DNA from: Candidatus Zixiibacteriota bacterium
Lineage (GTDB): Bacteria; Zixibacteria; MSB-5A5; WJJR01
Reading direction: 5' to 3'
Assembly (NCBI GenBank): GCA_036397555.1
Contig: DASWIS010000008.1
Span: 248,001-312,000, forward strand
DNA length: 64,000 nt
Shown here: positions 45,371 through 54,065 of the stretch, piece by piece
Position numbering within the stretch: the first letter of the stretch is position 1
Layout of the letters: each line of letters starts with the position of its first letter
Translations under genes and position numbers: made by a program
The notes under the pieces: model-generated
The model's input: only the letters and a program-made list of their open reading frames with translations
Databases searched by the model: none
What the model was told of the DNA's origin: nothing

Positions 45371-46279
45371 ATGATGGCAATTCCCCAACTGACAGTCGAA
45401 CAGATAAATACTATTATTCCTTCAGCTTCCGCTATTCAAGAAGTCGACCGGGGCGGACAAAAGATCGTTTTTTCGGGTATCATTGATGGCCGGAAGTATG
45501 CGCTCAAGTTTATGGCTCCCAACCCATCGCAAGCGGGCGGGCAAACTAGTGAATTCTTGGACGACGTAGCTTCGCGAGCTCAGCGTGAGGTAGAAACCAT
45601 GCAGCAATGTTCCACGCCTCACTTGGTCGGCATGGGACCAATTGGCCTGAGTATAACATCCATTGCGGGCGAGCCAATCATCTACTTCAGCGAAGAATTT
45701 GTGGAGGGACAGAATCTGCGGTCATGCCTTGAAGACACCGGTGTTTTCTCTGTTGCAGATTTGGTCCGCCTCGCCACCCATATGGCAGAAGCAATCAAGG
45801 CAATCTGGCAATTCTCCAAGATACATCGAGACATCAAGCCGGGGAACATCATGCGGCGAAATGATAATGGCTACTTTGTCCTACTCGATATGGGACTGGT
45901 TTTCGATTTACAGGACGAATCGCTATCACTCTCTCCGGTTGGCACTCCGCTATATTTCTCTCCCGAGCAAATGGACTTCAATAATCGAAGAACCATCATG
46001 AGTTTTCGTTCTGATCTCTTTTCGCTCGGAACTGTCATGTATGAGATGGCAACAGGAACCCACCCTTTCACTCAAGACGCGAAGACAACATGGGAAGTCT
46101 TGGGTAATATTGCCAATGTAGCACCTCAATCTCCTAGCGTATTGCGACCGGATTTTCCAGAAAGACTCAGCGACATTATCTTGCGGCTTCTCGCCAAACG
46201 GCCTGCCTTGCGGTACCGCAGCATCGAGTTGTTCCAAAGAGCGCTTCGGGAAGTCGAAACCGAAGGGGGCGTACAATGA
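45371..46279 (+). CDS. Soluble Hanks-type serine/threonine protein kinase
   Basis: A 302-residue kinase without a membrane anchor or sensor domain. It has a modified glycine loop (EVDRGGQKIVFSG), VAIK-like lysine in YALKFMAP near residue 44, the catalytic loop HRDIKPGNIM near 151, DMG instead of DFG near 173 (VLLDMGLVF), the activation segment ending GTPLYFSPEQMD, and the C-lobe LFSLGTVMYEMATGTHPF. All catalytic residues except the DFG phenylalanine are canonical, so it is likely active. It is the first gene of a three-gene overlapping operon. GC here is about 45% in a sampled line (27 of 60) against 60% in hutU (36 of 60). Start ATG at 45371 has AGGGA upstream; the second codon is also ATG. 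Confidence 0.9.
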   Translation: MMAIPQLTVEQINTIIPSASAIQEVDRGGQKIVFSGIIDGRKYALKFMAPNPSQAGGQTSEFLDDVASRAQREVETMQQCSTPHLVGMGPIGLSITSIAGEPIIYFSEEFVEGQNLRSCLEDTGVFSVADLVRLATHMAEAIKAIWQFSKIHRDIKPGNIMRRNDNGYFVLLDMGLVFDLQDESLSLSPVGTPLYFSPEQMDFNNRRTIMSFRSDLFSLGTVMYEMATGTHPFTQDAKTTWEVLGNIANVAPQSPSVLRPDFPERLSDIILRLLAKRPALRYRSIELFQRALREVETEGGVQ

Positions 46280-47484
46280 GCATATTGGCACAATGCGGAT
46301 ATGGGCGGGGCGACAAAATTGAGCAAGGTTTGGATGACGGCGCTATTCACGGCGTCATTATGAGTCCTCGGGACGAGAGGCGCGAGCGGCTGGAACAAGA
46401 TATCAAGAGTTGGCGTAGCAGGTATCCAAGCGCCTTGGTAATGTTCGATCCACAGTTCTATGCCGCCAATCTGAACAATCCTCGCAATGGGCATCTCAGC
46501 GAATACGACTATTACAACAAAAACAGTGGATTGAGACGGACACATTTTTCAGGAACGCGCATTCAAGGCTATGTAAGGGAATGCCTTGATTATCAACAGG
46601 AGACATTTGGAAGCAATTTGGCTTACTTGCTTTCCCCGACGATACTCTTCGATGCCTTTCGGGATTCCTGGAGCCAGATTGCCTTGAATATGGCTGTAGA
46701 GTCTGCGGACTGCCACGCAAATCTTGATACCCCTCAACCTTTACTCATTTCTCTTGTAATATCGGAGACAGCATTTCAGGCGATGGATCCCCTCGAAGAG
46801 TTTCTCGACGCTCTTACGGAAATAGACGCACAAGGCTTCTATATCATCATCCGCAGTAACTCAGCATCAGTTCAGAACGCCATGGAATCCGCGCCATTTG
46901 GCCGATTCATGTACTTCTGCCATGTCCTAACGACTATCAACGAATACAACGTCATCGTCGGATACAGCGATTGGCACAGCTTTCTGCTTGAAACGGCAGG
47001 CGTGACACACACCGCAACGGGTTGGTATCAGAATCTTCACCAGTTTTCGCTAACTCGATTTCAGCCTTCATCCGGCGGACGGCGTCCTCGGAAGCGCTAT
47101 TCGTCCGCGCCATTGTTGTCGAGTCCGCTAATCAACCCCGAATTGCAGGACATCTACTTGGCAAGGCTTCTGCCGCGTGTTCTCAGTGGATCGGCCCGTG
47201 ATACCTCTCTCAAGAATGGTCCCGCCGCCGGCGAAGCAAACTGGACAGATGAGATTTCATGCTTGGCCCATTGGCATAGCTTGAACGACTTGTCTCAACG
47301 TCTGTCCGCTCTTCCAACCCAACCCGAGCGTATTCAGGAAGCCGAACGTCTCATGCAGAATGCGTTGACGTTATATGCCCACCTTGGAAGCCAAGGTGTC
47401 TCTTTTGATCCGTCGACTGGACCGGACCATATCCGAGAGTGGCAGTATTCACTTCAAGAGTTTCGCGGGTTGGCAGGTCTATAA
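46276..47484 (+). CDS. Unknown TIM-barrel-like protein in kinase operon
   Basis: A 402-residue soluble protein. Its ATG overlaps the kinase stop by 4 nt (ATGA) and its own stop overlaps the next ATG by 1 nt (TAATG), so the three are translationally coupled. The alternating strands and helices (SILAQCGYGRGDKIEQGL, GAIHGVIMSPRD, SALVMFDPQFYAANL, LISLVISETAF, FYIIIRSNSA, YNVIVGYSDWHSFLLETAG) suggest a TIM barrel, and the C-terminal part (WYQNLHQFSLTRFQPSSGG) has a faint tRNA-guanine transglycosylase look. I do not recognise a named family. Base composition is low-GC like its neighbours. Possible roles are a modifying enzyme or the sensor/effector of a kinase-controlled system. Confidence 0.7.
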   Translation: MSILAQCGYGRGDKIEQGLDDGAIHGVIMSPRDERRERLEQDIKSWRSRYPSALVMFDPQFYAANLNNPRNGHLSEYDYYNKNSGLRRTHFSGTRIQGYVRECLDYQQETFGSNLAYLLSPTILFDAFRDSWSQIALNMAVESADCHANLDTPQPLLISLVISETAFQAMDPLEEFLDALTEIDAQGFYIIIRSNSASVQNAMESAPFGRFMYFCHVLTTINEYNVIVGYSDWHSFLLETAGVTHTATGWYQNLHQFSLTRFQPSSGGRRPRKRYSSAPLLSSPLINPELQDIYLARLLPRVLSGSARDTSLKNGPAAGEANWTDEISCLAHWHSLNDLSQRLSALPTQPERIQEAERLMQNALTLYAHLGSQGVSFDPSTGPDHIREWQYSLQEFRGLAGL

Positions 47485-48200
47485 TGGGAGAACCCAGACG
47501 CATTTCCAGTTCACCATTCGGCTACTCCGAAGAGGATATGGCGAAAGCCTTTCAGAGCGTCCTTTCGGAGAATGGACTTCCCGAGGTTGGCGTTTTCAGC
47601 GTAATCTGTCCCGAGATTCTCTGCCGCCAAGGGCGGCCCGATTTCATTGCCTTGCGCTACATCTCCGCTTCGGGAAAACGCGAACACAGGAAGGTTCCCG
47701 GACTTGTTGGTCCGGCAATTCTCCAAAGCCTCAAACCAAGAGCTCCACGAACACTCGAATTTCTTGTCTCAAGACTGAAATTCAGTCGTGATTCCGTTCG
47801 GAAATCATTGCGGCAATTGATCGAGAGAGAATACGTCGAGCAGTTAGAAGGAGGCGCGTATCGCCTTGCCGACATGAGTGATTACCAAACGCCTGAGATT
47901 TGGACGTTTGAACTCAAGCTCAACAACCCCAAAAGGGCCGTCTTCCAAGCTCAGCAGAGTCGGACTTACGCCGAGAGAGCGATTATCGTGGTTCCGCCGG
48001 GTCAGGAGAAGAATTACAGACGGTTTGAAGCGACCATGCGACGCTGGCACATCGGTTTGGCAACCTTCGACCCACTGACACGAGCCTTTCGTTTTGTGAG
48101 GAAAGGGCGGAGAGCCCGAGCACTTTCCCCATCGCATCAACTTTATACGTTATCGCAGCTGAGTGCAGGCCATCTTGCCACTTACGGGGTCTCATTCTAG
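47484..48200 (+). CDS. Winged-helix protein with PD-(D/E)XK nuclease-like core
   Basis: A 238-residue protein starting at the ATG at 47484, which overlaps the preceding stop (TAATG). The candidate catalytic pattern is RPD at 51-53 (GRPDFIALRYI) and ELK at 143-145 (WTFELKLNNPKRAVFQAQQS), followed by a conserved-looking RTYAERAIIVVPPG, an arrangement seen in restriction-endonuclease-like proteins. A winged helix-turn-helix lies between them (about 90-128, TLEFLVSRLKFSRDSVRKSL, RQLIEREYVEQLEGG). Insertion of the winged helix inside the nuclease fold is unusual. This would make it the DNA- or RNA-cutting effector of the operon. It converges with the DUF72 gene, 114 bp away. Confidence 0.65.
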   Translation: MGEPRRISSSPFGYSEEDMAKAFQSVLSENGLPEVGVFSVICPEILCRQGRPDFIALRYISASGKREHRKVPGLVGPAILQSLKPRAPRTLEFLVSRLKFSRDSVRKSLRQLIEREYVEQLEGGAYRLADMSDYQTPEIWTFELKLNNPKRAVFQAQQSRTYAERAIIVVPPGQEKNYRRFEATMRRWHIGLATFDPLTRAFRFVRKGRRARALSPSHQLYTLSQLSAGHLATYGVSF

Positions 48201-48314
48201 TGACACCAGATTTACATCGCCGCCGGGCACCCGCTAGCTAAAGGAGTCTTGTGTGCACGCTACTTGTGGTGAGTGAAGCCGAACCAGATTTGTGGCGGAC
48301 AGATTCGGCACCGC

Positions 48315-49307
48315 TCATAGCAATCCCCGCATCTCCTCCGCCACCCTCCGCGTAATCTCCGGCGCGTTGCCGCCGGCGCGGTTGTTGACCACGGTCACCA
48401 CGGGGATTTCGAGTTGTCGGCCCGATTTGATGATGAAAGCCGCGTCGCGGTACATCTGTTCGAATTCGTCTTTGAGTTTGTCGAAGGGGTGATAGCGGGC
48501 GTAGGTCTCATCGTACCCCATGCGCAAGGGCGTCAGGAGTCGGGTGATTCCCAGCGATGGGTTGGTGAAGCCGCCGACCTGCTCCCATTGGGTCTTGAGG
48601 TCCGGCAGCCAGGTCCAGTGGCTGAAAACATTGCCGATCCCGTGCTGATGCAGGTAAATGAAATAGTCTTCAGTCTTGAGCCGGTCGGTCCGTTCCTCGA
48701 TGTGGTAGCGGTCATCGGCAGGAACAGAGCCGAAGAAGCGTTGCAGACGGGTGATGTTTTCCTCCGGGCTGGGGCAGTCGTCCTTGCGCTGGTAACCTTT
48801 TTCGAAACTGAAGGCACGGATGCGGCTGCCCAGCACGGATATTGCCGGCTCGTAGAAGCGCTCGACAAACTTCTCGGCATTGAGATAGTCGGGGTTGTCT
48901 TCGACAGCGCGCCTGCCGCCGTCGGATCGCCAGCGCTTGGTGGCGCAGATTGCCTCGGGGACCTTGAGGATGACCATGGCGTCCGCAGGCAGCCACTGGG
49001 CGTATTCGGCCAGGGGCGCATAGTTGCGGGTCGGCTGGCCCTCGGCGTCTAAAAGGTATGCGTAAAATGTAAAATCGATCTCCAGCGCCGAGTAATGCTG
49101 GAAGTACTCGACAACCGAGCGGACCGGGAGCTTTTCCTCGGCGAAGTCCACGCCCTTGATCGACCGTTTGGACCGTTTGATCTTGTAGTCACGATCCTCG
49201 GTGTAGATTTGCCCGATCCATCCGGCGTAGCGGTCGCTGGCGGTCGCGAAGTGGACACCGGGAGCGAGGTCACGGAATTGGTAGCGGGTGGCGGGCATCT
49301 TGGGCAC
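48315..49307 (-). CDS. DUF72 (YecE-like) TIM-barrel protein
   Basis: A 330-residue member of the DUF72 family, which has a TIM-barrel fold and unknown biochemical function. Characteristic features: start of the barrel (FATASDRYAGWIGQIY), the EIDFTFYAYLLDAE strand, ILKVPEAIC, RIRAFSFEKGYQ, and the GNVFSHWTWLPDL and TVVNNRAGGNAPE ends. Two in-frame ATG codons (residues 1 and 4) precede it. It converges with the three-gene kinase operon; DUF72 is conserved chromosomal and not obviously part of that module. Confidence 0.85.
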   Translation of the reverse strand: MPKMPATRYQFRDLAPGVHFATASDRYAGWIGQIYTEDRDYKIKRSKRSIKGVDFAEEKLPVRSVVEYFQHYSALEIDFTFYAYLLDAEGQPTRNYAPLAEYAQWLPADAMVILKVPEAICATKRWRSDGGRRAVEDNPDYLNAEKFVERFYEPAISVLGSRIRAFSFEKGYQRKDDCPSPEENITRLQRFFGSVPADDRYHIEERTDRLKTEDYFIYLHQHGIGNVFSHWTWLPDLKTQWEQVGGFTNPSLGITRLLTPLRMGYDETYARYHPFDKLKDEFEQMYRDAAFIIKSGRQLEIPVVTVVNNRAGGNAPEITRRVAEEMRGLL

Positions 49308-49369
49308 AGTCAGTTCGTCAGCAATATAACCTCAAACGTGCGCGCCATGCGTCCCTCATGCTGCACTGA

Positions 49370-49735
49370 AGTCGACCCCCGCAAACGGGATCTTCGATGA
49401 GGACGCCTGGCATGCACCGAGTCGCACATCGAGGCGCGATGCGGTCAGCCCAAGGGCTGACCGGCACAGTTTGTGCAGGGAATGTGTCTCGCATGGAATC
49501 CCAAAGCCAGGCGGGGACGCCTGGCATACACGTTGAGTCTCACATCGAGGCGCGATGCGGTCAGCCCAAGGGCTGACCGGCACAGTTCGTGCAGGGAATG
49601 CGTCTCGCATGGCATCCCAAACCAGCCCCCACAAACGGGATCTTCGACGAGGACGCCTGGCATGCACGTTGAGTTCTTACTGCGTGCCTCCCACCGTCTT
49701 CGGTGCGGGTCAGCCCTTGGGCTGACCCGGTCAGG
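49370..49735. repeat. Intergenic repeat array with palindromic core units
   Basis: This 527-bp gap between the DUF72 gene and rsmB holds no gene. It contains at least three copies of a related unit starting GGACGCCTGGCAT (49401, 49515, 49651) spaced by about 114 and 136 bp. Copies 1 and 2 continue into a GAGGCGCGATGCGGTCAGCC segment and a hairpin GGTCAGCCCAAGGGCTGACC (49443-49462 and 49559-49578; 9-bp arms). A third, inverted-core hairpin lies at 49707-49728 with 10-bp arms. The block 49378-49417 recurs nearly unchanged at 49628-49667. The pattern resembles dispersed palindromic REP/BIME-like elements. No credible coding frame is present; function unknown. Confidence 0.8.
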
Positions 49736-49834
49736 CGATGGCGCCTCCCACATTCTTCTGTATCTTCCGCTCCGATTCTCCGTTTCAGTGTACCAAGATA
49801 CGGTTCGGCATCCGCTGAATCGACGAGAAGTTCC

Positions 49835-51247
49835 ATGCGTCCATCCGCCGCACAGCCACGCCGACTGCCGCGCGACCGGCAGCGCCCGCGCGTCGAGCAT
49901 AAGAACCCGTTCGGGGACAACAACGCCCGCGCGGTGGCTTTCGATCTGGCCGAGAAGGCATACAACATGACGGTGCCGTTCGACCAGATCTGGGATTCGC
50001 ATCCGGGACTGGTGGCGCTGCCCAAACGCGAACGCGCGTTGGCGATTCACCTATCGGCGGGCGTGTTGCGATTCAAGCGGCGGCTTGACCGCATCGGGAT
50101 GCAGTTGACCGACGGCAAGTTCGACGGGCTGCACGAACGGGTCCGCTGGGTGCTGCGGCTGGGCTTGTTCCAGGTGATCGATTGCGACCGCATCCCGCCG
50201 CATGCAGCGGTTTCGACCGCGGTCGATGCCGCGCGCATCGCCTCGCACACCGGCATCGCCGGAATGGTCAATGCCGTGCTGCGGCGAGCGGCCCGCGAAC
50301 GTGATGCGCTGAAAGCGACAGTCGCCGATCCGACACTCTCGGTCGGCGAACGGTTGTCGCTTCCCGATTGGATCGCTGACATCATGGTCAGGCGGTATCC
50401 GGAAGCGCGGGTCGAGCAAATCGACCGTTGGATCAACTCACCGCCGAATTACTACTTCCGCGTGGCCGCCTCGCGCGCAGACCAGGGACTGGCGCAACTG
50501 ATGGATTTGATCGAGAGAGACGATCTGGGCGTGGCGCGGCAACATCCCGATTTCCCGGCGTACGTCTCCGTCAGCACCGCGGCGTTGGTCTCCGACTCTC
50601 CGTTGTTTGCCGAGCCGCTGGGATGGGTTCAGAATCCGGCCGCCGAACTGGTCATTCGGCTGCTTGATCCGCAACCAGGCGAAACGGTGATTGATCTGTT
50701 CGCCGCGCCCGGCGGCAAGTCGATGCTGATTGCCGAACAGGTCGGACCGGATGGCCAGGTTTTCGCCGTCGATAAGAGTGAACTGCGGCTGCAGCGGCTT
50801 GTTGAGAATAAGGTGCGATTGGGATTCGAGAACATCCTGCCGATTGTCGGCGATGCCTCGGCATTGGGTGATCGCGCCGCGCCACGCGTCTTGGCCGATG
50901 TGCCATGCTCGGCATTCGGCACGCTCGCCAAGAATCCCGAGGTGCGCTGGACCAAATCGGCCGACGACATCACACGGTTGGCACGGTCACAGCGATTGTG
51001 GCTGATCGCCGCGTCGCGGCATGTCGCGCACGGGGGTGTGCTGGTGTATGCCACCTGCACCCTGCCCCGGCAGGAAAACGAAGATGTTGTCAATGCCTTC
51101 CTGATCGATCATTCTGACTTCGTGCGCGACGATATCCCCGACTCGATCCCGCGCAAGTATGTCAGCGGCGATGGGATTGTCATGACGACGCCGCCGGTCG
51201 ACGGGCTTGATGGGGTGTTTGCCGCGCGGCTTCGACGCAAAGAGTAG
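49835..51247 (+). CDS. rsmB: 16S rRNA (cytosine-C5)-methyltransferase RsmB
   Basis: A 470-residue enzyme that methylates C967 (E. coli numbering) of 16S rRNA. It has an N-terminal NusB-like RNA-binding domain (about 30-165, starting ARAVAFDLAEKAYNM) and a C-terminal Rossmann methyltransferase domain: SAM motif VIDLFAAPGGKSMLI near 287, DVPCSAFGTLAKNPEVRW near 357 and the catalytic TC in VYATCTLPRQENE near 405. The first PCSG motif is PCSA here. The ATG at 49835 was chosen; the frame is open upstream into the repeat region, which is not coding. Followed 5 bp later by the PASTA gene. Confidence 0.93.
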   Translation: MRPSAAQPRRLPRDRQRPRVEHKNPFGDNNARAVAFDLAEKAYNMTVPFDQIWDSHPGLVALPKRERALAIHLSAGVLRFKRRLDRIGMQLTDGKFDGLHERVRWVLRLGLFQVIDCDRIPPHAAVSTAVDAARIASHTGIAGMVNAVLRRAARERDALKATVADPTLSVGERLSLPDWIADIMVRRYPEARVEQIDRWINSPPNYYFRVAASRADQGLAQLMDLIERDDLGVARQHPDFPAYVSVSTAALVSDSPLFAEPLGWVQNPAAELVIRLLDPQPGETVIDLFAAPGGKSMLIAEQVGPDGQVFAVDKSELRLQRLVENKVRLGFENILPIVGDASALGDRAAPRVLADVPCSAFGTLAKNPEVRWTKSADDITRLARSQRLWLIAASRHVAHGGVLVYATCTLPRQENEDVVNAFLIDHSDFVRDDIPDSIPRKYVSGDGIVMTTPPVDGLDGVFAARLRRKE

Positions 51248-51252
51248 ACACG

Positions 51253-52014
51253 TTGTCAGCAAACGTCTTCAAAAACACATGGTCGCACAGGTGGGTGCGT
51301 CTGCCTGTGAAATTCCTCGTCGCGCCGCTTCTGGTCATCGTCGGCTTGGTCGTACTCATGGACATCGTGGTGATGCCGGCGGTCACGCGTCACGGCCGGG
51401 AGTTTCCCGCGCCGAATTTGGTCGGCCGGTCGATCGAGACTGTGCGGCCCTCGCTCGATTCGGTCGGTGCGCTGCTGGAGATCGCCGAACAGCGGCATTC
51501 TCCCGACCACGCCGAAGGCACAATCATCGAGCAGCGGCCCGCCGCAGGACGGCCGATCAAGGGCGGACGCACACTCAAAGTCGTCGTGTCTCGCGGCTCG
51601 GAATTGTTGGATGTGCCTCGGCTGCGCGGTTTTTCGGTGCGCCAGGCCGAGTTGATCCTGGGCGAAGCAGGATTCGCCATCGGCGGACGCGCCCCTGCAC
51701 AGGATCCCGATGTCCCGGTCGGCACGGTTGCGGGCACCATCCCCAGCGCCGGCGCCCGCCTGCCGCGTGAATCGGTCGTCAATCTCCTGGTCAACGAGTC
51801 GGAGCCGGAGTGGGCGTGGTGTCCCAATCTCGTCGGCAAAAACATCGAGGAAGCGCGCACGATTCTGCGCGAACGCGGTCTGATGCTGGGGCGAGTCGAA
51901 CGTCAGCTCGACAGCCGCCTGTTGCCCGGAACCGTCGTTTCCCAATCGATCTCTCCCGGGGGTGAAGTCCGTGTCGGGACCGAGATCGGCCTGGTCATCT
52001 CCCGCGACAGGTAG
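51253..52014 (+). CDS. Membrane-anchored protein with three PASTA domains
   Basis: A 253-residue protein starting at TTG 51253. One membrane helix at about 20-40 (LLVIVGLVVLMDIVVMPAVT) is followed by three PASTA units (about 50-115, 117-182, 185-250), each with the xPxLVGxxxxxA and GTVxxQxPxxG pattern. PASTA domains bind peptidoglycan fragments or beta-lactams; there is no kinase or transpeptidase domain, so this is a stand-alone envelope PASTA protein, as often found beside rsmB. Its stop is 215 bp before ffh. Confidence 0.87.
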   Translation: MSANVFKNTWSHRWVRLPVKFLVAPLLVIVGLVVLMDIVVMPAVTRHGREFPAPNLVGRSIETVRPSLDSVGALLEIAEQRHSPDHAEGTIIEQRPAAGRPIKGGRTLKVVVSRGSELLDVPRLRGFSVRQAELILGEAGFAIGGRAPAQDPDVPVGTVAGTIPSAGARLPRESVVNLLVNESEPEWAWCPNLVGKNIEEARTILRERGLMLGRVERQLDSRLLPGTVVSQSISPGGEVRVGTEIGLVISRDR

Positions 52015-52229
52015 TCCTGAATGCCAAGCCGTTGATATGTCGATGCTTAGACATAAACCCCAGACAACCAACCCTCGTCTCACCCGGTCGAGGCGTATCA
52101 CGCGGGAATTGTAATTCTCGCAGCGATCCGGTAAATTGGCTGTTTGCGCCGCACGTATCGAACAAGCGGCTAAAGATTTCGTGACTTGGGCGGGTGCGAC
52201 CGTTGGCCCGCCAGCCCGTGTGTAAAGCA

Positions 52230-53573
52230 ATGTTTTCTGAACTGACAGAACGCCTTGAAGGCGTGATCAAGAATCTGCGCGGACAGGGGAAGATTTCCGA
52301 GTCCAACGTTCGCGACACGCTGAAAGACGTGCGTCGCGCGCTGCTGGAAGCGGATGTCAATTACAAAGTGGTAAAGGAATTCTTAGACGAGGTGCAATCC
52401 GAAAGTCTTGGCGAAAACGTACTGCGGTCGGTCACGCCGGGACAGCAGATCGTCAAGATCATCCACGACAAGCTCGTCGGCTTGCTCGGCGGACAGCATC
52501 GTCCAGTACGCTTTGAAAAATCGTCGGCGCTGACAATCTGGATGCTGATCGGATTGCAGGGTTCCGGCAAGACAACGACCTGCGCCAAACTCGCGTCGCA
52601 GTTTCGCAAAGCGGGACGCCGCCCGCATCTGGTCGCGTGCGACCTGGCGCGCCCGGCCGCGGTCGAGCAATTGCAAAGTTTGGGACGCGAATTGGGCATT
52701 CCGGTGCACACCGGATCCGGATCGCCGATTGCTGTCGCGCAGGACAGTCTCAGGGCCGCAACCGATGCCCATGGAGATCTGGTCATCGTCGATACGGCCG
52801 GACGGCTGCATGTCGATGACACATTGATGAATGAGGTCGCCGAGCTGAAATCGGCCATTATGCCGACCGAATGTTTCTATGTCGCCGATGCGATGACCGG
52901 GCAGGACGCAGTCACATCGGCGTCGGAGTTTGCCAGGCGAGTCGGAATCGATGGCGTGATTCTCACCAAGGCCGATGGCGATGCACGGGGCGGCGCGGCA
53001 TTGTCAGTCGTCGGAGTGACCGGCGCTCCGATCCTGTTTGTCGGTGTGGGCGAGAAGACCGCCGACCTCGAGCCGTTTCACCCCGACCGCATGGCCTCGC
53101 GCATTCTCGGGATGGGCGATGTGGTCGGTCTGGTCGAGAAAGTCCAGAACGCGGTCGATCAGCATCAGGCGGCGAAGTGGGAAGACAAGCTGCGCCGTGC
53201 CGAGTTTGATTTCGAAGACTTTCTTGAGCAATTGCGCCAGTTGCGCAAGATGGGATCAATGGAATCGCTGTTGGGAATGATCCCCGGCGTGGGCAAACAA
53301 CTCAAAGGGCTGTCGATCGACGAGGGTGCACAGAATCGCGCCGAGGCCATCGTGCTGTCGATGACCCCCGATGAACGTCGTCGCCCGGAGATCATCAATG
53401 GATCGCGCCGACAGCGCATCGCGCGCGGCAGCGGCAACTCGATTCAGGATGTCAACCGATTGCTCAAACAGTTTTCCATGATGCAGAAGATGATGAAGAA
53501 CATGCAGAAGCCCGGACGGCGCGGGAAGTTTGCCTTTCCCGCGATGCCGTCGGGCATGAGACCGGGAGCTTAA
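52230..53573 (+). CDS. ffh: Signal recognition particle protein Ffh
   Basis: A 447-residue SRP54 homologue. The N domain (1-85) is followed by the GTPase domain with G1 GLQGSGKTT near residue 108, DTAGRLH near 190 and TKADGDARGGAALSV near 248, and by the Met-rich M domain (about 310-447), which binds the signal peptide and SRP RNA. The ATG at 52230 gives the conserved MFSELTERLEGVIKNLRGQG. The upstream frame to 52194 was rejected. The SRP RNA is not in the window. It begins a long ribosome-related run: rpsP, rimM, trmD, rplS, rnhB, yraN. Confidence 0.97.
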   Translation: MFSELTERLEGVIKNLRGQGKISESNVRDTLKDVRRALLEADVNYKVVKEFLDEVQSESLGENVLRSVTPGQQIVKIIHDKLVGLLGGQHRPVRFEKSSALTIWMLIGLQGSGKTTTCAKLASQFRKAGRRPHLVACDLARPAAVEQLQSLGRELGIPVHTGSGSPIAVAQDSLRAATDAHGDLVIVDTAGRLHVDDTLMNEVAELKSAIMPTECFYVADAMTGQDAVTSASEFARRVGIDGVILTKADGDARGGAALSVVGVTGAPILFVGVGEKTADLEPFHPDRMASRILGMGDVVGLVEKVQNAVDQHQAAKWEDKLRRAEFDFEDFLEQLRQLRKMGSMESLLGMIPGVGKQLKGLSIDEGAQNRAEAIVLSMTPDERRRPEIINGSRRQRIARGSGNSIQDVNRLLKQFSMMQKMMKNMQKPGRRGKFAFPAMPSGMRPGA

Positions 53574-53610
53574 TGATGACAATGCGTTTCATACACACGG
53601 GAGGTTTTCC

Positions 53611-54036
53611 TTGTCGGTAAAGATTCGTTTGCGTCGCGGCGGCCGTCGCAACCGCCCGATGTACCGCGTGGTCGCGGCCGATTCGCGAGCACCGCGCGAT
53701 GGCCGGTTTCTCGACACGCTGGGTTTCTACAATCCGCTGGACAAACCGGCGAAGTTCAATGTCGATGTCGAGCGCACGCTGCATTGGCTCAGGCAGGGCG
53801 CGCAGCCCAGCGACACGGTGCGCACGCTCTTTAAGCGCATCGGCATGGCCGAGATCTGGAAGCTGGCACAAGATAATCAGGACTACTCCGGCGTGACACT
53901 GCGCGATGCCATCGACGAGAAAGCGCAAAAGGCCAAATCCCGCGCCCGCGCGCGCATGAAGGAAGCCGACGAAAAGTCGGCTGCGCCGGCGGCTCCCGCG
54001 GCGTCCCCGGCCGCAGCAGAGAAGGCAGAATCATAG
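53611..54036 (+). CDS. rpsP: 30S ribosomal protein S16
   Basis: A 141-residue S16, longer than the common 80-90 because of a C-terminal tail rich in Lys, Ala and Pro (about 100-141, low complexity). The core matches S16 (VKIRLRRGGRRNRPMYRVVA, FLDTLGFYNPL, RTLFKRIGM). The TTG start at 53611 has GGGAGG upstream. In contrast to many genomes, no KH-domain gene (khpA) lies between rpsP and rimM. Confidence 0.95.
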   Translation: MSVKIRLRRGGRRNRPMYRVVAADSRAPRDGRFLDTLGFYNPLDKPAKFNVDVERTLHWLRQGAQPSDTVRTLFKRIGMAEIWKLAQDNQDYSGVTLRDAIDEKAQKAKSRARARMKEADEKSAAPAAPAASPAAAEKAES

Positions 54037-54065
54037 TGCGTAGCCGCTTCATGGAGCGAGTGGTC

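Noticed and set aside
49370-49735. Possible CRISPR array
   Set aside because: Spacing between units is irregular (about 114 and 136 bp), units are long and degenerate, and no cas gene is near.
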